From NCBI GenBank assembly GCA_003640385.1, contig RCAB01000214.1, forward strand, positions 1-64,000: a DNA stretch of 64,000 nucleotides, written 5' to 3'. The DNA is from Setaria digitata. Lineage: Eukaryota; Nematoda; Chromadorea; Rhabditida; Setariidae. The translations under genes were made by a program, and so were the position numbers. Position 1 is the first letter of the stretch; every line of letters begins with the position of its first letter. The notes beneath the pieces were generated by a model. That model did not search any database. It was given only the letters and a program-made list of their open reading frames with translations, and was not told where the DNA came from. Positions 47,830-60,816 of this stretch are shown piece by piece.

Positions 47830-50800
47830 ACCTGCTAGTTTGTATTGCTGTATTCTGTGATCGAATTTTACGGCGACGACAGGAGAATTTATTCCTGGTA
47901 TCACTTGCTGTATCTGACCTTCTTGTATCCGTCCTTGTAAGTCTCTTATATCAACTTCTACAGATATTTCAAAGGATTCTAGTCCATTGAAGTTGTCTTT
48001 TCATTGCTTGACTGAAGATTCTGATTAACAGTAATGTTCTTATTAGGTGATGTCATTCGCAGCAGCTAATGATATTCTTGGTTACTGGCCATTTCGGCAT
48101 TTGTATTGCCAGCTATGGATATGTTTTGATATTACCTGTACCACTGCTTCAATACTTAACCTTTCTGCAATTGCCTTGCACAGATTTTTGCATATCAGTC
48201 GTCCACTTGTTTATGTCAGGTCTCATTTTTTCCTAGCCGTGTCGAAATTCATTGAAAACTTTTCGAGAGGTAACACTATAATTGTGCAACAGTGACGGTG
48301 TTAATTTGAAGATCATCACGCAGATATGCAATATATATTCATTTACATGGATGAAAAAAGAAAATAAAATTTGGTCCCTAGTTTTTTAGTTTCTAGCTTA
48401 AAATCAGTTAGAGCAATAGAATTGCAAGTTATAACGACGAGGAATATCTGAATTTTTTTGAGGAAAAAAAAGAACTTTTAATTTCAGGAGGAGAAAAATA
48501 TGCGTTCTTATAGCTTTTGTTTGGCTGACATCTGCCAGCATTGGTTTCACCCAAATTATCTTAGAGTTAGCGCAAAGGAATGAGGAGAATAGTGATATGG
48601 ATGAAAATGGTGATACTAAATACAATGAGTAAGTTCTAGGGTGAAAGTTTTCGAATAAGCTTTTTTCCTAGTTTATACAGGGCTATGCTGCAAATCAATG
48701 GAAATGGATTTAAAATTCATTTCATTGTAAAGAGTTTGGTACTAGAATGATCGCTACCACGAAAGATACTGACAATTGCAGTTCTCGTCCGAGATGTGAG
48801 CTACGACTTAAACCACTCTATGCGCTTGGTAGTTCCATGTGTAGCTTCGTGATCCCCGCGGCGATGATGGTACTTCTATATACCAGACTATATTTGTTCG
48901 CCAGAAAACATGCCAAAATAATGCGCACCCAACTTCATCAAGCAGTTAACTTCGTTGACACACCACATATTAGTGGAAGCATTCCAAATGTATGTTTAAA
49001 AATTTTCAAAATTTATTTGGGGTATGCAGTTCTCTGTGAAAATTATGCTATTGGAGAAGGAATAAGGAAACCAAAACTTACTCAACAAATTTTTCCTACT
49101 CTTTCCTTCTAGCAAACTGGAGATATTTGAGATATTTCATGCTCTTAAATTAATCAGGCTTTAAGTATGGAATTTTCTTCCTGTTCCGCAATAAAGGCTT
49201 ATGCGGCTTGTAGAAAATATTTTACTTGAGAAAAAATGTTTACTGTGTGAGACAGGAGTCTAGAAGAAGTGATAAAAAATAAATATTCAGCGAAAATGGT
49301 GGGAAGGAAATTTCTGTTAACTATGTTATAAGAAACAGAACTTAACCGAGAAGTGCTATAGATTACCTTAAGGTGAGAAAGTTTCATTATTAATTCAACT
49401 AATTTTCTACTGCAGAATTGTGCTGCAATGCGAAATATCCATCATTTTCCATCATTCCCTCATTTTTTCATGAGATTTTACCATGATGTTTTAGCAGTCA
49501 AAGTTGGACAACAGTTGCTGTTGTCCAACTTTGACTGCTAAAAGTTTTCTGACAAATTTCCTAGAGGCTGAAATTTCTACCTTCGCGATTTTGACATTTC
49601 ATAGAATATTACTAGTACTGAGAATGTAGTAGTAAATTTTCAGGATGTAGATGACAGATTCAGAATACTCAATATATGTCGTTGTTGTCGTGATCCTGTA
49701 ATATCAAAAAGAACCAAATCCAATGACACATCCACACAGCTCTGTGTCAGTGATCAGAAAGCCAGGTTGGACTTGTCTTGTAATGCTGCTTATCTTATCA
49801 TCAGTCTATCGCAGATTTATTTCTATCCGGCATTACTTTACTTGATTGGTGATAATTACTTCCGTAAAAGCTTCTCCAAATTGAGTCGTGTCCAGTTTTA
49901 TCTCTGAGCTTAGGTTTATCTTTTATTTTGTTGTCACTATTAAGTTCATGAGCTGAAATTGGCCTTTTTTTAATACTTATTTTCGCAATTTTCCTATCTT
50001 GGAATAATTTAATCTTCATTATAAGTGTTGTTTTAGATCTTGCAGTTTTTTCGAATCGTTCTATCAATATTTTTAAATATTCAAGATTATTTCAAAAAAT
50101 TTTCATTTTTTTTAAATTTTGTAAAATTCTTTTCAATTTTCTCGTAAAAAAAATTTTTTTTTTCTGAGAAATTTTTAATTTGTAGGCTTACATTGGGAGT
50201 GATAATAGGCACTTTTCTGATTTGCTGGTTGCCATTCTTCATTGTAAATGTCATTCGTTCTTTTCTTCCGGTTCTGGTTTCCGATGTACAATTTAAAGTA
50301 AGTGATTGAGTGCTCAATTTTTTGAAAAGTTGCTAAAATTCTATCCATTCATCCGTATCTAAAAATAATCGAATATAGACAACCTAAGTTTCTGATAAAA
50401 CTGTTAGTATATTAGTTCCCTTGCAGTTCAGGACTTGCATCAGGAAGCTACCTTTGTTCTCTTAAAATTCTCATTACGAAGAAAATTTGATTTTTGGACA
50501 ATTTCTGTGTTGGTCATGGTAAGTACTAGTGTTATTTTAGGCTGTTACCTGGTTAGGTTATGCAAATTCTACGGCAAATCCAATCATTTACACAATTTTA
50601 AACAGAGATTTTCGAACAGCATTCAAAAAGATATTGTTCGATAATGCGTTGTGTTTAAATCGGGATACTTGCCCGAATGAGAGCTATGGGTAAGCGTATT
50701 TCCCAAGAATTTACTTTCACCTAAGTTTTTCCCTACTTCACCTTTATCATTGAGATTCAACGAGTTTGTTGTATTTGTCTAATCACACCCAATCACAGCT

Positions 50801-51459
50801 TGTCCGCATAGCACTTCGTTTCCTCTAATCAGCTTGTTCATCATGATATTGGTTCTCTCTGAAACTATAATATGGACGGATCAGAGGTCGAACACTTGTC
50901 CCAAAACATACATTTTTTTTAAGTCAAATTATACGCATTATAAGCATGTTCATAAACATCTCCAAGAAACATCTGTAAATCTTTAGGTTAGAGCAGCTTT
51001 ATGGAATTTGTAGAAATTTTATTATTCGAATTGCAACTGGTAAGTCTTCAAAAAAAAAAAAGATTTCATGTCTAAAAGAACAACTTTGAATTTATTGCTA
51101 AAGGCACACTATTTTTAAGGCATGATCCCGAGCTGCAGTGAATTTAACGTGGAATTTATCGAAAAATTGTGACGATATCTGTTCAGATAAGTGAAGAAAA
51201 CGCTCCATCTGTTTTATTGATCCCAAATTAATCTTATCATGTTGCATTCATTTGCCATTATGAACAAGTTCTAAAAAAAAAAAAATTTATCTTTTTAATA
51301 TTGTTAGATACAGGCTCTACAAATGGTTTCCGATTTGTGATTGTTACACTTTTTCCTTGTTCTGCCGATAGGGATGCGATGTGGAAAAGAGCACAGCAAT
51401 TTGCGAAACTTTTATTTAATTCTTTGAATTTAACCAATAATCACAGATTTCTTCTGTGA
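47763..51459 (+). CDS. D1-like biogenic-amine (dopamine-type) G-protein-coupled receptor
   Basis: Exons 47763-47936, 48047-48219, 48488-48628, 48782-48989, 49644-49765, 50186-50297 and 50541-50689 are phase-matched. Two further exons, 50987-51039 and 51308-51459, extend the tail to 427 residues. Reading on at 50690 instead stops at 50693 (360 residues). Visible class A features: Asn23 (1.50), Asp52 (2.50), a YWPF loop after TM2 with Cys79, amine-binding Asp86 (3.32), TM5 serines 180/181/184 before Pro188, CWLPFF (286-291) in TM6 and NPIIY (323-327) in TM7. The [13 protein letters not shown] segment and the TASILN stretch resemble D1-like dopamine receptors such as DOP-1/DOP-4; I cannot choose between paralogues. 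The TM3 DRY box reads HRF (103-105). The extracellular N-terminus is only a few residues. It is a plasma-membrane receptor expected to couple amines to G proteins. ATG 47763 is the only in-frame start after a stop at 47751. Confidence 0.93.
49489..49543. repeat. Perfect 26-bp inverted repeat, 3-nt loop (in GPCR intron 4)
   Basis: Arm 49489-49514 (starting TTTTAGCAGTCAAAG) is followed by TTG and an exact reverse complement at 49518-49543. It lies wholly inside intron 48990-49643. Confidence 0.97.
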
Positions 51460-51543
51460 TTGTGAAACTTTTAGTGAGCATTTTTTAGAATATTTAGGAT
51501 TGGAAATCTGAAAAACAAAGAAAGGAAAAATGCACTGTCCTTG

Positions 51544-51549
51544 AATAAA
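51544..51549 (+). terminator. Poly(A) signal AATAAA
   Basis: It lies 85 nt downstream of the stop of the extended GPCR model. No AATAAA was seen between 50694 and 50986. This favours the longer C-tail. Confidence 0.45.
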
Positions 51550-54530
51550 TCTTCATGCCTATTAAGTTAGTAGCTTTTTTCAAAAAAATAAAAAAAAAAA
51601 ATAAAAGGAAAAAAGAAAGAAATTATTGATTTACAAAATTTTTAAACGAAAATAATCAAATAACTGTTACAAATTTCTAGGAATAATCACCTCACTACAT
51701 AAATATTTTACAATTTACGACCATTCCGTAACAGAATTCTGTTATGCTGACGCTAACTGTAATTGCTCAAAAATATAATTCGAATTTCCTTTTTGGCTTC
51801 CTCGAAATATTCCTTGGTAAAAGATATCAGTAAGAAAATTATTTCAATCCCACAGGCATCGGCTTCAGCAGGGTGTATGTTCAAATGCTTTACTAACAAA
51901 TCATTTCCTTAATGCCGGGTCACCGTATTTGTATATAAAATTTGGTAAACCGTAGAAGTTGAACGGACTTATCGGATGGATGTCAAATCGTTGATTGGGT
52001 TATCTGCCCGTCGTTCATCTTGCAATCAATTTATTGTTATTGCAGCTTGTAATACCAGTTGAATTTCACTAATCATGCATATTGTACTGAGTTTGGTCCC
52101 TCATTTGCTGTCAATCCTTTTCGGTAAAAGTCTTAGGGGTCAAATGATTGCATTTTTCTCGACACAAACTGTCCTGCTCAACTCCTCGTCACGTGAAACG
52201 TCTCTTTTCTTCCTCTTTTTGCACCCACCCTTACTTGTTATTTCCGGTCTATTGAACATCTCTAAATGATGTCTCTAGAACTATTCAGCAACATATACCG
52301 GTACTAGTTTGTGCTCAAATAGTATTATAACTGATTAATGCGAGATTCAAGTTGGATACTTTCTACTTCATGTCATGAAACATTCTCAGATTATCCATCC
52401 CAGGTAGACAAGGAAAAATATGCGGATGAATGATGTCAGCATAGTGGGTCACATGGAATGCTGAACTTTCACGATTATCTTTCTTATTTTTGACTGAAAA
52501 CATGTTTCCAAACATCTTCACTGAAATCCGAAGTGTCTCGATGAATCATTAGGCGATGCAGTGAATCAGTGCATAGAAATCTGGGTCGTTATCGAGGTGG
52601 GGATAGGAGAAGTTTTCCTTGTAGAAGACTGAGACAGAAACAGGAACAGTCGCGATGAAGTGAGAGAAAGAAGTTGTCACCGTACCCAGCTGATCGCAGG
52701 CTGACTTCCGAATGAAGCCGATCACCGGGAGGCAGGTAGATGGAAAAAGGTGGGTAACAGGTAGGCGACCCAGAACACGTCGTCTCACCCGACGATCGAC
52801 ATGATTTATCGATATAACTTTGCTGCACAAATGCATCATCCATCCATCGCATCATTCCATCTTCCCTGTTTGCGTGGAACTCTGAAGAATTCATTCTGTT
52901 CAACTGACCACAACAACTACCCGTCCCATTACTCTCCCCTAATTCTTGTGATTATTGTCCCGATGGCCGTTGACGACATTTTCGTCCGTTATTGTTATCC
53001 TCCCTTACCTTACCTTTCCTTCCATCCTCATTTATATCGAGAAAAAGATGCACGGAAAACTCGCTGTTATCACTGGGCATTCTCATTTGTCCCTTTATCA
53101 TCCTCCTAAAATGTCGAGATTTCTGCTTCAGATCCAACTTGTCCACCGCTATCCAGCCCTTGATGGTGATGTCCATCGTTTGTTCCTTTGCATTTCTTGA
53201 TAAATTTCTCATCAATGTGAAAAAAAAAAAGTAGTTTTATTAGGCTATTCTATAGATCCTATCCCCCCCCCCCCCCCCCTTTAAGGAGAGTTGGATGAAA
53301 AACACAATGGCAAGGAAAAAGGATCTTTATTATCCGGAATTTTCTTGATCAAATTAAGGCAGTATAGCGGATCAAGAAACCTGCCCTGCTCTTAGCTATT
53401 AACCATTCACACCTGTCTTCTTATCTTGTTTTCTTTTCCACTGTTTATGCCATTCTCATCCTCCCCTCTTTTTATTTTTCGGCTTCCTTTTTTTTTCGCG
53501 ATGACTGTCAAAGAGTGATTTTTTTTTTATCCCTGCCTATTTACCTCATCCGCTATTCCATTAAACCTGATCTAAATGAGAATAAGGAGAAGAAAGCGAG
53601 TTGTATCAATCGCAGAAACCTTAAAAGTTTCTCCACAAATTCGCACTTTTCGAGGATTCATTGTAACAGCTAGAAAGTTAATACATGTATTTAATTCAAA
53701 TAATGGCTCAACTGCTTTATTTTTTCCTTTTGTCTTTTTGAGTAGGCAACAATTGCTAAGAGTAAAATACTTTTGGTTAATTGAATTTCAATTTATTGAA
53801 ATTTTCTTGCTTGATATTTTAATAAATTTTTACTTTGGCATTTCATTAACTCACTTTCTAGATTTTCCAATTAACAAATACTACTAAATTTAACTTCAAT
53901 TAGAAATTATACTTGAACTATTCTTCAGAAATTGTACCTTATGCTAGAGCGTTGCAGTCATTAAATATCCTTCCTTTGAATTTTACTTTTTCTATAATTC
54001 TAAAGTATTAAATTTTTATTGGTGAAACGAAAAGTTAAATAATTTTTTTGAATTCAATCTATTCCATAGTCTTTGATTAACTCATTATATATATATATCA
54101 AAGTTGAATATTTAACTTCTTTGAAGCTACGAAATACTCAGAAAGATAGTTGACAGGCCCGATTACTGTATAATCTCTTCCTCCCTCTCCCTTTGCTTAT
54201 ATATCTATAAAAAAGTAATAATAACACCACCTATCTGTCACTTGAGAAAAAGCTACAGGTTAATGATATATTTTGAAATAATTAAAAACACTACCTGGAA
54301 TTATCCTTCTAGTGTTTCTATAGCAAAAGACATACTCATTAAATGTATTCTCTAGCAATCATCGGCTTTTCGTTCAAGAACAGCAAATGAAGTGTCGAAA
54401 TTAGCAACCATCGGAGCATCATAACATCCTTTTTCTCTGCCTCTCTTCATATTTGTTCCATCAGTTTTTGTTAATTTGCGCTAGCAAAATTAAGAATTAA
54501 TGCATTGAACAGTTAATGACAACTCCACTA
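51550..54530. other. Intergenic region between GPCR and acn-1-like gene
   Basis: Mostly AT-rich. The block 52.5-53.2 kb is GC-elevated and open for 240-315 nt in several frames on both strands, none with a recognisable domain. A C-run sits at 53263-53279. Another basic open frame starts at 53576 but has no support. Confidence 0.5.
53263..53279. repeat. Poly(C) run of 17
   Basis: An uninterrupted run of C, hence a poly(G) tract on the minus strand, in AT-rich DNA 1.25 kb upstream of the acn-1-like start. Confidence 0.95.
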
Positions 54531-54534
54531 CAGT

Positions 54535-57500
54535 ATGATGAGAAGAACATCGCTGGTGCTGCAGTTGATAACATCAGTGCTTTTGTCTCGCGTCAATACT
54601 CAACATTTCGGTAATTCGTCTGTCCAGAATGCCTCCAGGAAAGGAATTGGTATGTCAACAGTAGCAAGTGCACTGAACTGGTATCATCCAGAAATCCTGC
54701 AATGCATCTTACGTTAATGCAGAGTTCGGTGAGCAGTGAGCCAGTAATAGCAGCATCGGATGCGAAAAAAAAAAAAAGTTGTCCGAACTTACTCCATTGC
54801 GATACAATTGTTATCACTAGCTTCGCTGCGTTTAGTACCGTTACAGGGTAATTCCATAGCGCCTGTCACCTATCAGATGTGAAACATGAGACATAAACGA
54901 TGTCATGTTATGCTTTGCTATCTCTGTTTTTATCCAACTAGTTTAGTTCTAGAATTACGTCGCCACTTAATATCATCTACTACAGCAAATATTACTGGAC
55001 AGCTCGCTGATGGCCCTTAACTTTTGGCTCTTCAATCAACTAAAATTTCCTCAGTTATAGTTCGTGCTGAAGATTCCCAACCACTCCCAGAACCTAATCC
55101 AGTAAATGTGCGCACTTCTAGTCCTTCTTCACCATACCAAAGTAATGCGTTCGAGGATGATGCCGAGCAATTTGACGAAGATGATAATAATAGTGCAGAT
55201 TCTGTGAGTCTTGCTTCATTTCTTGAGGTTACACGAAAGACTTTGCCAGCTTATCTTAGCTTCCACGTGAAAGAACACATAATTTAGAATTAACTTCCAT
55301 TTTTCAAAATTAATCAAGAGAAAAATTCTATCGTGAGGATAAATTTACAGTCAAAGCCAGACGCCATCGACAATGAAGCCATTGAGGAACTCGTTAACCG
55401 CTTCCTTAATAGTGATGCTACTGAAAACGGAAAGGAGGGGAAGCTAAACAAAGAAGCATTGAAACTGATCAATTCAAGCGAGTATTGGGATGTCAATAAT
55501 TTGGAGGTTTCTTTATCTATTTTGAACTCTTCTTCTCGAAGCAAAAAACTATTAGAAAAGTTCTACAAGTGAATAGTAACTTCACTTCCTGAAATTCAGA
55601 AATTTCTTAGTTCCTGCATTTTTATCTCACTCTAAACCAACTAGTATGCTTTATTGAATTTAATAAGTTCTAGCCGGAGGGCTCAATACGAGATAGTAAA
55701 AAGGCTCAGGAATGGATGAATGGATACTCGGTTGAGGCACAAAAAGTCCTGCGTGAAGTAGCTTTAGCCGGATGGAATTATATCACATCAGTCTCTCATC
55801 TTACAAAACAGCTTTTCGATGAAGCCGAAGAGGTTCTGTATAATTCATATTGCTCCAAATTTCGTTGCTAATTAATCGAGAAATTAATTTTACTACATGA
55901 TTATTTAAAAATAGAAATACTGAAGTAGATTTCTTTTGGAGTTGGAAGAGCTGGATGGAAGGAAAATCCAGAAATATTAATATTTTGGATTTTAGACTCT
56001 GGGAAAATTTGTAAAAGCTAGCTCAAGGCAGGCGAAGCAGTTTGATGTAGCATCGGTCAAGGATGCATCGCTGAAGAGGCAATTCCAGCTTCTCTTGGTG
56101 GAAGGAATCAGTGCACTGGATGAGAAAGATTTCAATGAATATAATGAAGTTCAAAAGCAGGTTAGATCACGTAATTCAACTATTTCATTTCGTCTGTGCC
56201 ACCAGATTACCATTTCTGAAATTTTTGTTTCAGATAGCAAAAGCATATGCTGAAACCTCAGTTTGTGAAGCAGAGAGCACAACAATTTGTCCGTACAGGT
56301 TTATGAATTTGATACATTTTTTTCCTGTTTTGAAATGGAAATAAGCTATTGGTTTGAAGCTGAATAAGTTTCGAAATAAACATTTCGTAACTACAGTGAC
56401 TGAAAAAAGCCTTATTCTTCAAGAAAATCCGGATCCTCTAACTTGAACTCGAACGATGCAGTTTCCATTTCTGAGCATCGGTATCTTTTAATGAACTGTG
56501 TAACACTACACGTTAAAAAAAAAAAAGAAGATAGTATTACCAAAAATAACAATAAAAACTAAACAATTATACATGAATCAGTAAAACTAACATCACACGT
56601 ATCTTATAGAGTTTCGGATATTGTATCAATTTTCGCTCATGAAAATGACCCCCTTAAGGCACTGCGTCTTTGGGTCGCAATGCGAGACGCACTTGGTCCA
56701 AAACTTGTTGCTTCCTACAAACGTCTCATTGAGCTTATCAATAAAGGTATTGTTGATTTTGAATAAAGTGATGAACCATTTCAAATATTCGCTCTTCCTA
56801 ATGTCCAATTTCCGAAAATCGTTTGCAGGAGCCAGACTGAATGGATTTTCGGATGGTGGAGCGATGTGGCGCAGTCCTTATGAACTGTCCATGTCACATG
56901 ATGAGAAGACGGAACAGAGTGAAAGTGTCGTTCTTTTGCAGAAGCTATACCAACAAATTAATCCATTTTATAAACAGGTTGACAAATAATTTTGTTGCTG
57001 AAGTAAACAAGTTGTTGCATACTTCTATGAGCAGCAGCCAAATTCTCCTAGTTCAGCGAAGTCCAAAGCTCAGTTTGGAAGTAGGAAAGAAATAATGAAA
57101 ATTTCAGCTACATGCATATATAAGAAGTCAGATACCTGCTCTATATGGTTTAACAAACGTATCTGGTCTAACGCGAGATGGCCCTATCCCAGCTCATTTA
57201 CTTAGTAAGCTTCTATGGATCTTTGTTACATTCTAAAAAATTTCACATATTCCAGTAAAGGAAATTTGCAAAGCTGCGTAACTGTAATTCGAAGATTATA
57301 TTGCAGAGAACATTGCTGGTGACAACTGGATAGCTTTTTATCGAGATACGAAACCATTCCAAGATGGAGAGGATCTCGAAAAACAAGTTCAGGAAAATTT
57401 CCAAAAATTAAACTACACTGCGAAAAATATGTTTAAACAGGTATTGAAATGTGAGCAATAATTTTTATGCTGTTAGGATGAGAGGATAACAAAAAAAATT

Positions 57501-60500
57501 CAAACTTTTTTTTCATAATGTATGGCTGAAGAAACTGAAAATGCGATTTCCAGGCATACAAAACTCTTAAACAACTTGGTTTTGACAAATTGCCACAGAG
57601 CTTTTGGACGAAGTCGATTTTTACGAGAACTTGGAATAAGGATATACTTTGTCAACCGCCAGCAGCTTATGATATGAGAAATAAACACGATTACTGGTCC
57701 AGTCATTCTTTGTTTTCCTGTTTTGTCATTTTGTGAACTAAGCATTGGATGTTAGACCAATTCGTCAAAAGCGACACACTATCCTAATTAGTATCAAAAT
57801 GCATTAGTTAAAGGCCATTAATTATTGAATTATTTTTGCTTCCGCTTTTTTTTATTTGCTCAAAATCTTCATCAAAATGCAATTTGTAATTTTAGGGTGA
57901 AAGCATGTGCTCATCTAAATTTACCCGACTTTGAATTAGCCCATAAATTGCTCGTCCACATATATTACTATTACTTATGTCGTGATCAACCACTTCTGTT
58001 CCGAGAACCAACAAATCCAAGCCTTCTGGCTGCTGTAACAAATGCCTTGGCGATCAGTGCTCGAAATGTGGAGTATTTAAAAACGCTGGTGAAATAGATT
58101 ACTCGCTTTTCCTTTTTTTTTTTTTTTTAATATAAATACAAATTAAAAGCATCATTTGGAGAGAATCTGAAGTGAAAGGATCGAGTTCAAAATCAAAATT
58201 TTCAGTTTCGTTTTTTCTTCATTGCTAGTTTTTCATTACTTTTTTTTTGAACATATAAAATCTTACAGAAACTAATAACTCCTCAGACTGAAGTTACCTA
58301 CCCGAAAATGATTAATCGTTTATATCACGAAGCACTTGAAAATTTCGTCAAGTTACCTTTTGATTTTGCAATTGATATGTGGCGCTTTCATATATTTGAT
58401 GGTACTTCTACCAATTCAACCTGGAATTCTGATTGGTGGCGATTAAGGTAAGCTATTTGGGATTGAAATGTAAAAAATAGATATTATAATCATTTGCTAA
58501 ACAACTTGCAATAGTTTTTAAACTTAAGAATTTTCAATTTTTTTTTTTAGCTACCAAAATATCCTCAATCATTTATAAAATTTTTAATTCCTGTGATTTA
58601 AAGATTATTCCAGTGTAATAGGGAGAGGCAAACTTAAGCAGAGAAAAGTTCAGCTTTGAGAAGAACATTTTTTCAGTGAACTGTTCCAAGGAATTAAATC
58701 TCCAGTGGATCGAAAATCAACTGATTTTGACACAATCGCATTTTCGGCTGTTGCTCAAACGCATGCACCAGCAATGAAACACTTTTTTGCTTACATAATG
58801 CAATTCCAAATCCTTAAAGTTCTGTGTGGCAGTGCAACAAATTTGGTAAATTAATCTACAATAGCAGCCACCAAAGTTTAATTAATCACATTAGTAAATT
58901 CAATAATGGACAATTTACTTTTCAATTTATGATGAATAAAGAAGCATTTTAGAGCAATGGATGCATGTTAGTACGTAATCCAGTTATTGATAGTATCAAA
59001 GAAGTGATGAAACTTGGTTCCTCAATTACCTGGCGTGAAGCGCTGGAAATTATTACAGGTTTCTTATCCATAACAAATGGATCTGATTAGTTATTAGATA
59101 ATAATTTTTCGGAAAAATGTCTCTATCCATAGAATCAGTAATTTGTAAAGTCGTAAATTACTGTAAGCTACCAATCAGTGAGGCCATATAGTCTTTTCAT
59201 TTAGCTTGATGAATGAAGTGCAGCTTCATCCACACCATCTCTTATCAGTCCTGTAAAAACGATCCGTAATAATGATTGTTAAAATAGTTCACACTTATGT
59301 CATCAAACATTACTCAAGCGATACCACTAATTAGTGAAGTGGTTTGCTAACAATTCTTTAATTTCCTAAATTATCTGCTTTTAAAGTATTAATTTTTTAT
59401 CTTTGGAGATTCTATCTTTATCTTTAGTTTCAGTCTTGCTGCTGAGCAATTCAGTGGTTCTGTTTTGAATCTTGTTTCTGGTAACCTTTAACTAATGACT
59501 GATTTCAGTGATTACTGAATATACTTTTCGTAATTAAAAAAAAAAAAATAACAGGTAGTAGAGAAGTTGATGCAAGTGCTATGTTGGAATATTATCAACC
59601 GCTGATGGATTGGCTTGAGGAACAAAACACTAACAACCATGCATATATCGGATGGGATGGAATAGGAAGGCCGTTTGCAGAGTATCATTTGGGTTTTGCT
59701 TCAGTTTCATTTCTTGCAGAACATCAAGCTTCATAACCAAAATGTGCACTATTAAAATAGTTCATATAAATTTAGATCCGAAGTACCGAAACTTCGAGAA
59801 AATAATGGTAGTGGAGATTTCGCATCTGAAATTTTGGATGGGAATCAGCTTGCATTTCCAGGTTTGCATTTTTCCTATCATTTTATGTAGCAGTTCCAGG
59901 AAAATCAAGTTTGGGAGGTATCAGTATTTGTAGGTGGCGATTGCTCTAATGGCAGGGAATGCTTGTTGGATTCAATCTGTCGAAATGATGTTTGTGAATG
60001 CAAGGAAGGACTATATACATTACGAATCGGTGATACTTATAACTGCGTACCTGGAAATCCTGCTGATGCAGGTAAGGTTTTTCTCGAGATTTTTGCAAAA
60101 ACATGAATCAGCACTTTTCTTGTGAATGCTTTTTATTAACAGAAACTTCGTTGTCAAAACTGTACAAGTTTCCTAAAAGCTTCCAAGTTATTTCGCAGTT
60201 TTACTTGACTTGTTGATTGTTGACTAATCATAATTTTCAAAAAAAATCAACTATCGATACAGATATATAACCTGGAATTGAATACCAAAGTTACAATAGT
60301 ACTTAAGCACATTCTATAAATAGAACAGTTCCTTCATTTAAATTTGTTTTTTATATTATTTTGTAGAGAGATCTGGAAACGTAATCTAGTCCGAGAAAGA
60401 TCGGAAAATTCTGTAGGTTGTCATATAATTGAAACCAGAAAGTATGAACCACTACAGCTTTATGGAGAATAAAGTAGTCGTCGACATTGACTAGCTTGAT

Positions 60501-60816
60501 GTTTAGACATATTGAATGAGGAGATAATTTGATTTGGCAGTTTTTCTCTTCCTTTCATCTTAAATTTGCAGGTTTCGGAGGTGGTCATGGTGGCTTAGTC
60601 ATTGGTTTACATCCAGTAGATGAAAAAAATAGTGTAGCACCGATTCAAGATCCTGAGGATTATGAAAAACAGATACGGATGGAACCGGAACTGGGAATTA
60701 CAAAGGAGCAGTCAAATTCCTTATCTGAACTAGAGCGAAAACCAAAGGAATCCTCAATTAGTTCGCCACCGTTCAGATTCCTATTACTGCTTGTTTTTCT
60801 GATCGCACTATTGTAA
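54535..60816 (+). CDS. acn-1: ACN-1-like catalytically dead angiotensin-converting-enzyme homologue
   Basis: Nineteen phase-matched exons: 54535-54610, 55055-55203, 55351-55506, 55674-55832, 55996-56160, 56234-56298, 56610-56746, 56829-56977, 57108-57204, 57307-57440, 57554-57696, 57896-58088, 58269-58447, 58677-58845, 58953-59058, 59555-59681, 59776-59861, 59934-60071, 60572-60816; 890 residues, near the ~900 of C. elegans ACN-1. Order: signal peptide ([18 protein letters not shown]); acidic Ser/Pro-rich linker; peptidase M2/ACE fold (~75-740) with typical blocks ([36 protein letters not shown]); six-cysteine EGF-like module (767-801); C-terminal hydrophobic stretch (~874-890) with no cytoplasmic tail, suggesting GPI anchoring. 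The zinc motif HExxH is replaced by AHKLLVH (493-498), and the downstream zinc-ligand Glu region reads [12 protein letters not shown], so it cannot be a zinc peptidase. C. elegans ACN-1 is likewise inactive and needed for moulting. Donors at 57697 (GTCCAG) and 59682 (GTATCA) are the least certain. Confidence 0.95.
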
